Source: Boesenbergia rotunda (lineage: Eukaryota; Streptophyta; Magnoliopsida; Zingiberales; Zingiberaceae). Taken from it: a stretch of DNA of 64,000 bases. The stretch is taken from the NCBI GenBank assembly GCA_024364735.1, contig JAGFNQ010000297.1:775191-839190 (forward strand), read 5' to 3'. A program made the position numbers and the translations under genes. Below are positions 12,114 to 21,090 of this stretch, one piece after another; the first letter of the stretch is position 1; every line of letters starts with the position of its first letter. A model generated the notes under the pieces. That model was not told the origin of the DNA. It did no database searches and was given only the letters and a program-made list of their open reading frames with translations.

Positions 12114-13274
12114 GATTTATGACAACCTTAGTTCAAAAAGTTAAGTTTAATCAAAAGCAAGAAATTTGTTCCCTCCCCCTGGAAGGAATCTCCCCCTCGA
12201 TTTTTTAACAATTCGTGGGGTTATAAAATTTAAGTTACTTAGGAAGTTTTGAAAAACTTGAGCTTATAAAAGTTTTTGAAAAGTTTAAGCTTGAAGTACT
12301 TATAAGATTTTTGAAAAATTTTAAGCTTAAAGTACTTATAAGATTTTTGAAAAAAAATTTTAAGCTTAAAGTACTTAAGTATTTCTAGAAATGTTTTGAA
12401 AAGCTTTGAACAGTAGCTAACTTTTTGAAAAATATTTTGAGAAGGAATTTTGAGAAAAAAATAACTTTTTGAAAATATTTTGAGAAGGAATTTTTTTTTT
12501 AAATTTTACTTCTCTCCTTTCCTATCTCTCCCCCTTTGCCATATATCAAAAAATAGATAGATATTAAATTGCAAAAAAAAATGATTTTGCTGTACTGAAC
12601 CAGGACTTAGACCAAATCAGTTAACTTTTCCTTGTAGGGACCTGTCTAACCCATTTAGCTACTTACTAACTGTTATAAGCAATAGTTTTCGCTAGGGTTA
12701 GTCAAGTTAAGTGTTTCTGTTCAAGTTAGATTTTCTAAACTTGACACTTAACTTGATTGCTGTGTAAGTTGTATTTAGTGCCCCAATTACTGCAGATGCA
12801 CTGACTTAAAGCATCTTGAATTAAGGCAAAGACCTAAGCATCTCAACCCTTTCTAGGTTATCAATCAAAAGTACCCTAAGGTGCTTGTGAGATGCTGGCT
12901 TCTAAGTCTATAGGTGCATGCAGTTCTAGAGTTAGGGCTTAGGCTAAGTCCATTTTTGAAAAAGCCCTAGTTTTGAAAATGGGTAATTTTGAAATAAAAA
13001 TAAAACTAAGTCGAAAGTAAAAACTGATTTTGAAATTAAGTAAAACAGTTTTTCAAATTCTATTTTTAGAAACAATTTTAAAAAAACAAGTAGAGCAGTA
13101 AAAAAAATTGAGTTTCTCTATTCTACAGAGCACAATCCTAACTCTTAATGGAATGGAATCAAGTAGTCAAGGGCTAGTCCATATAGGAAGGTCAATACAG
13201 TCAAATAGTCAAAACATAAGTCAACCTACTGAGTAGGGGCAGTCAGATAGTTACGAGTACAATGCGGAGTAAAT
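12114..13274 (-). other. Element X 3' non-coding tail
   Basis: AT-rich. 12230-12500 carries degenerate repeats around TTTTGAAAAA and TAAGCTTAAAGTACTTA. No coding capacity is supported. Confidence 0.6.
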
Positions 13275-14513
13275 CTAAGACGAAGGACCGGGATGATCAG
13301 ATGGACCCGGTTGCCATGAATCAAATCGTGCCATCATCTCTAAGAATCGTGCATCAGCTACTTCTCTATCAGCTCGGCGAGCGTCCATCTGCTCTATGTG
13401 AGAGACCTCGACCTCCTCTCGGAGACTCTGTATCTGTGTCTCTATACGGGTCACTCTCTCGTAGAGTGTCGGTGGAGCGGGCTCGTCTATATGGGCTCGG
13501 GCTTCTGCTGCTATATCTGCGACGTCGTACTCGACCTCCTCGTCCGAATCGATCTGGGGAGCTGCTCTCCGACGTCTCCAGGACAGGACCCCGGTACCGG
13601 ACACCTCTATACCTGCTAGGGCGAAGTTTCTATAGCCTATTTCATCGTAGTCGGTCAGATCGGCCATTTCTCCCTCGGTAATGTTCCTACCATGGTAATG
13701 TAATAGGGACGTGATAATGTGGCAGTAGGGTGTGCGTACCCGCCCTTGCGTGGTCACACTGGATGCGTGTAGGATAGTGTGAAACATATGAAGTCCTATA
13801 TCAATATATAGCTGGTGAATCAGGGCGTACAGGAGAAAGGTATGGAATGGTCGCATAGTGGTGACATCCCTGGTGGATAATGGCAGAATACATCGGACTA
13901 AGACCCTATATAGGGCGTAGTCCTGGACCTCTAAGTCGACTGACTGAAATCATCTGGCCACTGGTTGCCTAAAGAAATATGAGTGTAATATATCTAAGGT
14001 GATGTGAGAATAGGGAGCATCAAAGGGAGGCTCCCTAGGAGGATAACAACAGAAGGTGGACTGCAAGGGTCGTAGTCCTAGAAATCGGTTCAGTAATGTT
14101 GGTGTGATAGTTAGGGGAATACCTTGAACCATGGTGGAGAACATGAGATTATCCTGTCTAATGATATTATTGTAAAATTCTGCACATAAGGAAGTATTGA
14201 TTGGGTGGGTGCAGAATACTAGATTGTCGAGTTGGTAGTGGTTTATGACGTTCATAGCTAGGGGACAGGATTGGGTGAAGAATAGCCTATTCAAGTAACT
14301 TTTCTTGATATGTTTATAGGTGGTACGAGAGAACTTATTACACAATTCTAAATTTGGAAACCTAGGATCAGGACTAGGTTGAGTACCGGGTTCTGCCTGA
14401 TTAGGTCAGCGTCTTCTAAGAGAAAGAATGTATACTTAAAGAAAGTATGCATTTAATGAAAAATTGAAAAGAAATTAACAAAAAAAATTATACCGGTTTG
14501 CTCGGGGAGGCAT
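13275..14513 (-). pseudogene. Captured gene in element X, plant transposon protein domain-like, two TGA stops
   Basis: Exon 1 (ATG 14513 to 14494) encodes MPPRANR. A 78-nt intron with GT...TTTCTCTTAG borders (14493-14416) restores frame to exon 2 (14415-13275). The frame continues for about 380 codons except for TGA at 14406-14408 and TGA at 13950-13952. Exon 2 contains FPNLELCNKFS, then AEFYNNIIRQDNLMF, VQGIPLTITPTLLNRFLGL, then a C-terminal acidic region and a coiled coil (LYERVTRIETQIQSLREEVE). The FY...V.G..........NRFLGL pattern resembles the 'putative plant transposon protein' domain seen in plant repeat-associated genes. Function unknown. It lies in gag orientation where pol should be. 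Confidence 0.6.
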
Positions 14514-14625
14514 TGTTGAAGATGAGGGTTTGAGAGCTTGAGAGGGTTGCAAGATCTCTTGGAAGGTAGAAAGTTGAGGAGGAGAAGTGTTTTGAGTGTG
14601 AAGAGAAGAAGGGGAAGGGAGCCCC

Positions 14626-14633
14626 TTTTTATA
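14626..14633 (-). promoter_or_regulatory. TATA box of the internal gene of element X
   Basis: The minus strand reads CCTATAAAAAGGGG, about 113 nt upstream of ATG 14513, followed by a CT-rich stretch typical of plant 5' UTRs (14600-14514). A GGGCGCCC cluster lies directly upstream (14641-14937), copying the order seen in the X LTR. Confidence 0.6.
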
Positions 14634-14640
14634 GGCAGTT

Positions 14641-14937
14641 TCGGGCGCCCTTTCTCGGGAGGGCGCCCTGACTGGCGAGGGCGCCCTGACCGGTGAGGGC
14701 GCCTTGACTAGGCCTGTGATCACTTTTCGGCTGCTTTCTGCAGTTGAAGGACTGTGGGAGGGCGCCCCGCCTGATGAGGGCGCCCTAAACAGAGTTGCAG
14801 CTGCCTTTTGGCAGCTTTTGACCAATGAAGGGGTATACGAAGGCGCCCTGAAGCTCCAGGGCGCCCTGGTCAGTGTGCAGTGGCAGAGGAGCTTTTTGAC
14901 CAGCCTTGGGGCGCCCACACGGGTTTGGGCGCCCTAA
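14641..14937 (-). repeat. Internal GGCGCC palindrome cluster upstream of the second promoter
   Basis: Multiple GGGCGCC(C/T) words occur at 20-40-nt intervals, the same motif as in the X LTR U3 (11160-11510, 18070-18390). It looks like a second, LTR-like U3 promoter inside the element. Confidence 0.7.
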
Positions 14938-14940
14938 GGA

Positions 14941-15095
14941 CTAGCTTTTGACTCTAAGGAAGTGCATTTGACCAGATTTGACCTGGTTTGACTATATTGA
15001 CCATGGTTTGACTATATTGACAGTAGTTTGACATGTTGATCATGGTTTGACTATATTGACCATGGTTTGACTATATTGGCCGTGGTTTGAAATAT
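14941..15095. repeat. Roughly 20-nt tandem repeat rich in TTGAC (W-box core)
   Basis: The unit is approximately CATGGTTTGACTATATTGAC, repeated with variation. It gives about eleven TTGAC words in 150 bp, directly upstream in sense direction of the GGCGCC cluster and internal TATA. TTGAC(C/T) is the WRKY-binding W-box core; binding is inference. Confidence 0.6.
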
Positions 15096-16040
15096 AGAAT
15101 TTTACTGCAACACAGGTATTAAAGGAATCATAATTGAGTCTTAATTTTACTGTCTCACCCAAATCTAGGGTTTTCAGTCACGTTAACCTTATAGGTTTTG
15201 TGAGACAAATTTTGATAGTTGAAAGTTTTATTTTTAAAAATAATTAAATTTTGAAAACTAAATTAATTTTGAAAACGATTAAATTTTTGAAAAACTTAAT
15301 TTTGACAACAATTAAATTTCGAAAGAAGTTTAAATCTACAAATAACTGAATTTTTGTGTTAGATTCGAATTTGACAAAAATTAATTTGAATTTGAATTTC
15401 AAAAATTGGCTTCCAGGTCTTGGCGAGGCACTAGGCCTTCTTTGGCCGTAGCCTTATGGGATCATCCACCCTTTCCTTGACAAAGTCTTTTAATGAAATT
15501 TCATTTTCAAAATTATTCTTTGAAAAATTTCTGGTCTAACTAGTTTGGGTCTTGGATCGGTAGCTTCGGCTAGTTCTGCCAAATTGGCTTCCCTAACGTA
15601 CTATCATCTCACCTCCACCCAATACTATGTTGTCAAGTTTCAGTTAAGTGTGTTCAGTCCTGATTCTAACCATTTCTAATTTTAAGCATGGTAAATTGTA
15701 GAAATTTTAAATAAACAATCAATCAAACAATTTGCAATCAAAAAATTAAATTTTAATGAACTATAAATATTGTTTTCAGTTTGGCTCCCCCTGGACTAAA
15801 GCCACGGTGATGGTTAGGCAAGATGTGAATCTTGTCCTTGGGGATCCAATACTGATTTGATCTAGTTGGTTGGTTCAGGCACAGTTTAGGTACCCATGCC
15901 TAAATTTTTCCTCTGGACTGATTCAGTACAGCCAAATATGATCTTTGTCGGGATTTGGTTCGGTAGCCAAGTCCGGATCGATTTAGAACGGACTTCTGTT
16001 TCCCAAGAATCATGTCAAGATTTTTGGAACCAGAAGTAAA
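15096..16040 (-). other. Element X spacer between gag and the internal promoter
   Basis: AT-rich, with no supported ORF in either direction. No protease, integrase or RT remnant was recognised. Confidence 0.6.
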
Positions 16041-17405
16041 TCATTCTAAGGCTGATCTAAGATCCTTAACCTGAGTTTTCAGGGAGGAGTTTTCCTTTTC
16101 AAGTTTTTCAACTTGAGTAGGAGTTCCTTCCTGAACCTTCTCGGTTAAGGGTTTAGAGTCAGCCCCCTCTTTCAGGAGTTTTACTTCCTGTCGGAGGGAC
16201 TCGACTCGGAGTTTGGCTTTTGCCAAATCTCGAGAAAGAAACGAAATTAATTCAGTTAATTGACATCTATTAAAACCAGTTACCTTGATTTCGCCGTCTT
16301 CTGTGAAAGTTAGCTCGCCGTCATCCTGTTCTGATTCTGACTCAGTCTTGACTTTTTCTGAGGCTGTCAGGGCTAGTAGGTTTGACTGGGGTGCTTCCTT
16401 TTCTTCTTCTGAGGATGATTCGTCCCAGGTTGCTTGGAGTGCCTTTTTCCTTCTTGTCTTCTTGGACTCCTTCAGATTTGGACATTCTGTCTTGTAGTGG
16501 CCCTTCTTCTTGCACTCGTAGCAGGTTACGTTGGGCTTGTGTTTGTCATTTGATGGTTCAGCTGGTTCGTCCTTTCTTCGGCTTGTCCTCCGTGTGTTGG
16601 CTTGATTTTTCAATTTTTTGTAATAGCTTCGGGCCAATCGGACCAGCTCAGATTGGTCTCCTTCTTCATCTTCTTCGTCTGAATCAGAGTTGGGCTCGGG
16701 TTGAGTTTGAGGTTTCTTTTTTGTTGATTTTCCAGTTTTTCCTGCAAAAAAGGCAATACTCTTCTCGGCCATATTGCAGTTAGTCTGCTCATGAAGTTCT
16801 AACTCAGAAAATAATTCATCTAATTTAATTTTGGAGAGATCCCTTGAAACCTTGTATGCATCTACCATAGATGCCCACAAGGTATTTCTAGGGAAAGCGT
16901 TTAGGGCATACCTTATTAGGTCATGGTTTTCGACCTTGTGACCTATCGTGTGAAGACCGTTCATTAATTCTTGGATGCGTGCGTGGAGTTGGGCTGCTGT
17001 TTCGTTGTCGGCCATCTTGATAGTGTACAATTTGTTCAGGAGCAGATCCCTCTTGCTGATCCTGGTGTCTGACGTTCCTTCGTGTAGCTCAATCAACTTT
17101 GCCCATAGCTCTTTGGCACTGTTGAAGGGGCCTACTCGGTTCAGTTCTTCCTTTGTCAGCGCGCATTGTAGGGTTTGTGTTGCTTTTGTATCGGCTTCTA
17201 TTTTGCGTTTTAGGGTGTTGTCCCACTCCGAGTAGCTTTGTGGTTGTCCTTCGGTGTCTTTGGGGATCTCCAGACCAGACTGGATGATGATCCACATATC
17301 CACCTGAGTTTTCAGGTGGACCTCCATACGACTTTTCCAGTAAGAAAAGTCTTCTCCACTGAAAAGTGGAGGTCTGGCGGTGCTGAATCCCTCTTGCATG
17401 GCCAT
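16041..17405 (-). CDS. gag: SIRE-type Gag of element X (454 aa)
   Basis: Start chosen at MAMQEGFSTARPP (17405), which aligns with the start of the family A Gag and lies about 225 nt from the PBS; the frame stays open upstream. Order: capsid-like N-terminus (PLFSGEDFSYWKSRMEVHLKTQ region, then ELWAKLIELHEGT), acidic/basic linker, CCHC knuckle CYECKKKGHYKTEC, an acidic serine-rich stretch and a C-terminal coiled coil rich in K/E/L heptads. Gag would form particles and bind RNA. It is uninterrupted, unlike the downstream ORF. It ends with a stop instead of running into protease, so pol is missing rather than frameshifted. Confidence 0.88.
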   Translation of the reverse strand: MAMQEGFSTARPPLFSGEDFSYWKSRMEVHLKTQVDMWIIIQSGLEIPKDTEGQPQSYSEWDNTLKRKIEADTKATQTLQCALTKEELNRVGPFNSAKELWAKLIELHEGTSDTRISKRDLLLNKLYTIKMADNETAAQLHARIQELMNGLHTIGHKVENHDLIRYALNAFPRNTLWASMVDAYKVSRDLSKIKLDELFSELELHEQTNCNMAEKSIAFFAGKTGKSTKKKPQTQPEPNSDSDEEDEEGDQSELVRLARSYYKKLKNQANTRRTSRRKDEPAEPSNDKHKPNVTCYECKKKGHYKTECPNLKESKKTRRKKALQATWDESSSEEEKEAPQSNLLALTASEKVKTESESEQDDGELTFTEDGEIKVTGFNRCQLTELISFLSRDLAKAKLRVESLRQEVKLLKEGADSKPLTEKVQEGTPTQVEKLEKENSSLKTQVKDLRSALE

Positions 17406-17629
17406 TTTAATCTGTAACAGAAAAACGAACAGAAAAACAAATTTTCCAAGACTAGGTCTTGGATTAGTAGTGCTGGATAAGAGAAATAAAATATCGAGGG
17501 GTGTTGCACCAACCTCGATTAACGAAAAAGATTCGAACGGAAAAAAATATTTAAAAAAAATCGAAAACAATAATGAAAATCCGAAAAGAAATTTTCAACC
17601 TGGTGGTTGCACCAAGTTTGAACTTCCCC

Positions 17630-17641
17630 GCTCTGTTACCA
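17630..17641 (-). other. Element X PBS
   Basis: The minus strand reads TGGTAACAGAGC, one change from the initiator tRNA-Met PBS TGGTATCAGAGC. It lies two bases from the LTR end. Confidence 0.8.
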
Positions 17642-17643
17642 CT

Positions 17644-18982
17644 TGTTGGATCGATAGAGCCGATAGAGGGGGGGTGAATATCGGTAAACTTTTCGAATTT
17701 ATGGAGAGAGCAATTTGCACAGCGGAAAGAAATTAAAACACGCGAACACAGTATTTTTTACTTGGTTCGGAGCCTAGGTCGACTCCTACTCCAAGGCCCA
17801 CGATCGTTGATCGTTTACTTTGGGCAATTCTATATGAACGCAAATTCAGTTTACAAAAATAGATTTACAAGTATAGCACCATAAACTTTTAATAAAAAAA
17901 ATCTCTTCTTTTACCGACGTCCGGTTGTAGGTTGACTTTCCGGAGCAGCGGGACGTCGTCGCTCGAGTTGGGCAGTTTCCGGAGCAAGGCGTGAGCACAG
18001 AAGAGCGTGGAAGCTTTGGTTCGAAGTTGTTGTGAAAGGCTTGGGCGTTGGGTGCTATTTATAGCACTCCGGGGCGCCCTGGACGTCGGGGGCGCCCTGC
18101 CACGTGTCAGGCGATCCACTTTTAGCTCGGTTAGACGTTATCCCATCCGAATAGGGATAAGTTTGACTCTGGGGGCGCCCTGGTCGCAGAGGGCGCCTTG
18201 GCTGACTTCTTCCGCGCAGAAATCTCGGCTGTGGATAAAGAAGCTTCGCAGTCTTGGGCGCGGGGGTGCCCTGGCTGCTGAGGGCGCCTTGGCTCACGAG
18301 GGCGCCCTGCCCAGTAAACAGACGAAGCCCTTTTTGCTTTACTTGGTTCCGGTTCACCTTGGGGGTGCCCTGGACACTCAGGGCGACCTGCTCAGCTGCT
18401 GCCTCACTCCTTTGAGGCTCTCTGAGTTGCAGACACACATTCCTTCGGTCCTGTATCCTGGGTTAGTCCAAAAACACAATAAAACAATTAGCTTATACAG
18501 CCTTAGCTGTCTTGGTTCTGACTTTGGTCTCCAAAATGGAGCCCTAGGTCGAACCGACGCCTACTGTTCCCTCGATGGGGAACGCGTCCTCACCAACTCC
18601 TCTCGGGAGAATTTACCTGATGCCAACCGCTCCTTTGGTTGGACTTTTGCCTGGCGATCCTTTGCCAGGGCTTGGATGCCGAGCTGTCCTTCGCCCGGTG
18701 CCTAGCAGTCCTTCGCTAGGGCTTTTTGCCCTGGCATTCCTTCGCCAGGTGCCTAGCATTCCTTCGCTAGGGCTTTTGACTCTGGCATTCCTTCGCCAGT
18801 GCCTAGCAATCCTTCGCTAGGGCTTTTTGCCCTGGCATTCCTTCGCCAGTGCCTAGCAGTCCTTCGCTAGGGCTTTTCCTGTACACTAGAGTAACTTGTT
18901 AGACAACAAGTAAGACTTAACTTTTGACCTCTGTTGCCATTATCAAAACACAGGTTTGACTTTGGTGCATTATGCACCAACA
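17644..18982 (-). repeat. Element X 5' LTR
   Basis: This 1339-bp LTR has the same architecture as 10745-12099. The TATA box is at 18054-18065 on the minus strand. It lacks one 18-bp GGCGCC-containing unit that the 3' LTR has near 11410. Confidence 0.92.
18054..18065 (-). promoter_or_regulatory. TATA box of element X 5' LTR
   Basis: The minus strand reads GCTATAAATAGC, immediately downstream in sense direction of the GGGCGCCC cluster. The 5' LTR copy would start the genomic transcript. Confidence 0.7.
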
Positions 18983-18987
18983 GGCCC
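18983..18987. repeat. Target-site duplication of element X, right
   Basis: GGCCC, partner of 10740-10744. Confidence 0.92.
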
Positions 18988-19614
18988 GATGTATCGTATG
19001 CTCTGAGCGTCACAAGCAGATACCAGTCTGATCCAGGAATGGATCATTGGGCGGCTGTCAAGACAATCCTTAAGTACTTGAGAAGAACTAAGGATGTGTT
19101 TCTAATATATGGAGAAGGTGATATGGTAATACGTGGGTATACAGATGCCAATTTCTAGACAGATAAGGATGACTCCAAATCTCAGTCTGGATACGTATTT
19201 ATTTTGAATGGATGCGCAATAAGTTGGAAGAGTTCCAAGCAAGACACCGTAGCGGATTCTACCACGGAAGCGGAATATATTGTAGCTTCGGAAGCAGCAA
19301 AAGAAGCAGTCTGGATCAAGAAGTTTGTCTCAGAAGTTGGTGTGGTTCCAACCATTGATGAAGCAATACCGGTTTATTGTGATAACAACGGAGCTATTGT
19401 ACAAACGAAGGAACCAAGGTCTCATTAGCGATCCAAACATGTGCTTCGCCGCTATCATCTGATCAGAGAGTTTATAAGTAGGAATGATATACAAATTGAG
19501 AAAATTCCCACTGAAAGGAATTTAGCAGATCCTTTAACTAAAGCCTTGCCTCAAAGCAAGTTTGAGAGTCATATTAGAGCCTGTGGTATTGGATACCGTA
19601 GCGATTGGCATTAG
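18988..19614 (+). pseudogene. Copia gag-pol copy 1, 3' part (RNase H end)
   Basis: This continues the frame broken at 10744 (DVSYALSVTSRYQSDPG...) through the copia RNase H region (DTVADSTTEAEY) to the stop at 19612-19614. Two extra in-frame TAG codons, near 19158 and 19427, replace CAG codons of copy 2. It ends just before the polypurine tract and 3' LTR. Confidence 0.9.
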
Positions 19615-19628
19615 GCCAAGTGGGAGTT

Positions 19629-20047
19629 TGTTAGTGATATGAGAAAAGTGTCCTAAGGCAATCGCCTTATGATTGTAATCATTTATTTTAATAAATGAAT
19701 GTTCACTATTTGAGTATACATGTTTATGTATTTGATTGAGATCTTAAACTCATTTATTGAATGTCCGCAATACAAGTCACCACATGAGAGACTTTGTGAC
19801 GAATTCACAACTAGTGATTATCTCTACATGTGCAATTGAGAAGTATTGAAATTGTCCCTAGTCGATGAATTGATAAATACGGACACTATCAATTCTATTG
19901 AGACTAGCATGGGTTATTCTCTAATCACCTGATTCTCACTGGCTGGTGACATTGGGATGTCCGGAGATAAACATGAATGCTAGTTAAGGGAACTAGTTCA
20001 TTGGAGTGACTGGCTATAAAACTTCATATGGTAGTCTACATATAGAT
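19629..20047 (+). repeat. Copia copy 1, 5' part of 3' LTR
   Basis: It begins TGTTAGTGATATGAG after the purine tract CCAAGTGGGAG and matches the LTR start of copy 2 (43904 and 53535). It is cut at 20047 where the family A LTR begins. Confidence 0.88.
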
Positions 20048-20146
20048 TGTTGATGCAGTCTGGCCCGGTTGTTGTTTTGGTGTTTGATAATGATTTAAGT
20101 TTGGTTGAGTGAATTTGGGTTAAAGTCCTGGTCGGGGACTGGGCAA

Positions 20147-20630
20147 GAAACCCTGGTGAGTGAAGCCAGGTCCTAGCTTGTGAAGCTAGGTTGAAATCCC
20201 GGTGAGTGAAGCCGGGTCCTGGTGAGTGAAGCCAGGTGATGGAAATCCCGGTGAGTGAAGCCGGGTCCTGGTAAGTGAAGCCAGGTGATTGGAAATCCCG
20301 GTGAGTGAAGCCGGGTCCTGGTGAGTGAAGCCAGGTGTTGGAAATTCCGGTGGGTGAAGCCGGGTCCTGGTGAGTGAAGCCAGGTGATTGGAAATCCCGG
20401 TGAGTGAAGCCGGGTCCTGGTGAGTGAAGCCAGGTGTTGGAAATCCCGGTGAGTGAAGCCGGGTCCTGGTGAGTGAAGCCCGGTGGTGAAAAGTCCTAAT
20501 TCAGAAGGTTGGGTGAAAAGTCCTAACTTGGAGGGTTAGGTGCAAATTCCCAATTTGGAGAGTTAGATGGAAAAATCTTTAGCTTGGAGGGCTAAGGTGG
20601 ATGAATTCCTAGCTTGGAGGCCTAGGGTTG
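20147..20630 (+). repeat. Covarying hairpin array in family A LTR
   Basis: About 18 units of 19-20 nt. Class 1 has loop TGAGTGAAG with alternating arms CCCGG/CCGGG and CCTGG/CCAGG. Class 2 has loop TTGGAGG or TTGTGAA with arms CCTAGC/GCTAGG, CCTAAC/GTTAGG and TTTAGC/GCTAAG. Arm changes are matched on both sides. It recurs in LTR 2 (25810-26290) and LTR 3 (31090-31725, expanded). Confidence 0.85.
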
Positions 20631-20637
20631 AGTCACT

Positions 20638-21090
20638 GGATCGGTCTGGTGACCGATCAGGGACATTGGCACGCTGCTCCTTAGTGGATCGGTCTGGTGA
20701 CCGATCCAGCTATGTCTGATCGGACTGGTGACCGATCAGGGAGCGCACAGTGAGATTGGGAATCTACTGTGTGGCTCTTGATCGGTCTGGTGACCGATCA
20801 GGGAGCAAACGGTGAGTGAGTTCCCTTGCTGATCAAAGTCTTGGATCGGTCCGGTGACCGATCAGGGATCTTGGATCTGATTAAAAAGTAACTGTTCATC
20901 TGCCCTGATCGGTCTGGGTGATCGATCAGGATCCTTTCTGATCGGTCTGGTGACCGATCAGGCTTAACCCTGATGGGTCTGGTGACCGATCAGGAGTGTA
21001 TAGCTGCGAGAGCTGGGAATCCCAGCGAAGCAGTGGATCGGTCTGGTGACCGATCCACACACCCTGGATCGGTCCGGTGACCGATCACTT
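20638..21090 (+). repeat. GATCGGTC-TGGT-GACCGATC palindrome array
   Basis: About ten inverted repeats with 8-10-bp arms and 4-5-nt spacers. Outer bases differ in pairs: TGGATCGG...CCGATCCA versus CTGATCGG...CCGATCAG. Matching arrays lie at 26297-26755, 31738-32245 and, in family B, 39238-39735. Confidence 0.88.

Larger units (their letters stand above)
10745..18982 (-). mobile_element. Element X: SIRE-like non-autonomous element, gag plus captured gene
   Basis: This complete 8.2-kb insertion on the minus strand is flanked by GGCCC duplications (10740-10744 and 18983-18987). It has LTRs of 1.34-1.36 kb with TGTTGG...CCAACA ends, a tRNA-Met-like PBS, SIRE-type gag, no protease, integrase or RT, a second promoter-bearing ORF with a plant-transposon-protein-like sequence, an AT-rich tail and a polypurine tract. 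By eye the two LTRs differ by about 25-30 substitutions plus one 18-bp repeat-unit indel, so the insertion is moderately old. Mobility would need pol from another element. Confidence 0.9.
5779..20047 (+). mobile_element. Copia copy 1, LTR-truncated and split by element X
   Basis: This is a Ty1/copia element of the same family as copy 2 at 43904-55883. Its parts are a 5' LTR end (5779-6288), tRNA-Met PBS, leader (6302-8077), broken gag-pol (8078-10744 and 18988-19614), polypurine tract and 3' LTR start (19629-20047). Element X interrupts it between 10744 and 18983. The 5' LTR is cut by the gypsy element at 5778. The 3' LTR is cut at 20047 by the family A array, and its remainder does not reappear in the window. 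Confidence 0.88.

Noticed and set aside
13262..13681. 139-codon plus-strand frame
   Set aside because: Shadow of the minus-strand captured gene of element X, which has matching domain-like sequence, promoter and intron.
14475..14918. 147-codon minus frame across the internal promoter of X
   Set aside because: It runs through the GGCGCC cluster and TATA box; only its last residues (MPPRANR) correspond to the likely first exon.
18007..18705. 232-codon plus-strand open frame, and similar frames at 11152-11499 and 33245-33796
   Set aside because: They lie antisense in X-type LTRs, consist of GGCGCC and hairpin repeats read as GALA/PSSPS-like peptides, and shift with repeat-unit indels.
20147..20500. 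Regularly spaced short repeats resembling a CRISPR array
   Set aside because: Units are palindromic LTR repeats without unique spacers, recur in every family A LTR, and lie in plant DNA.
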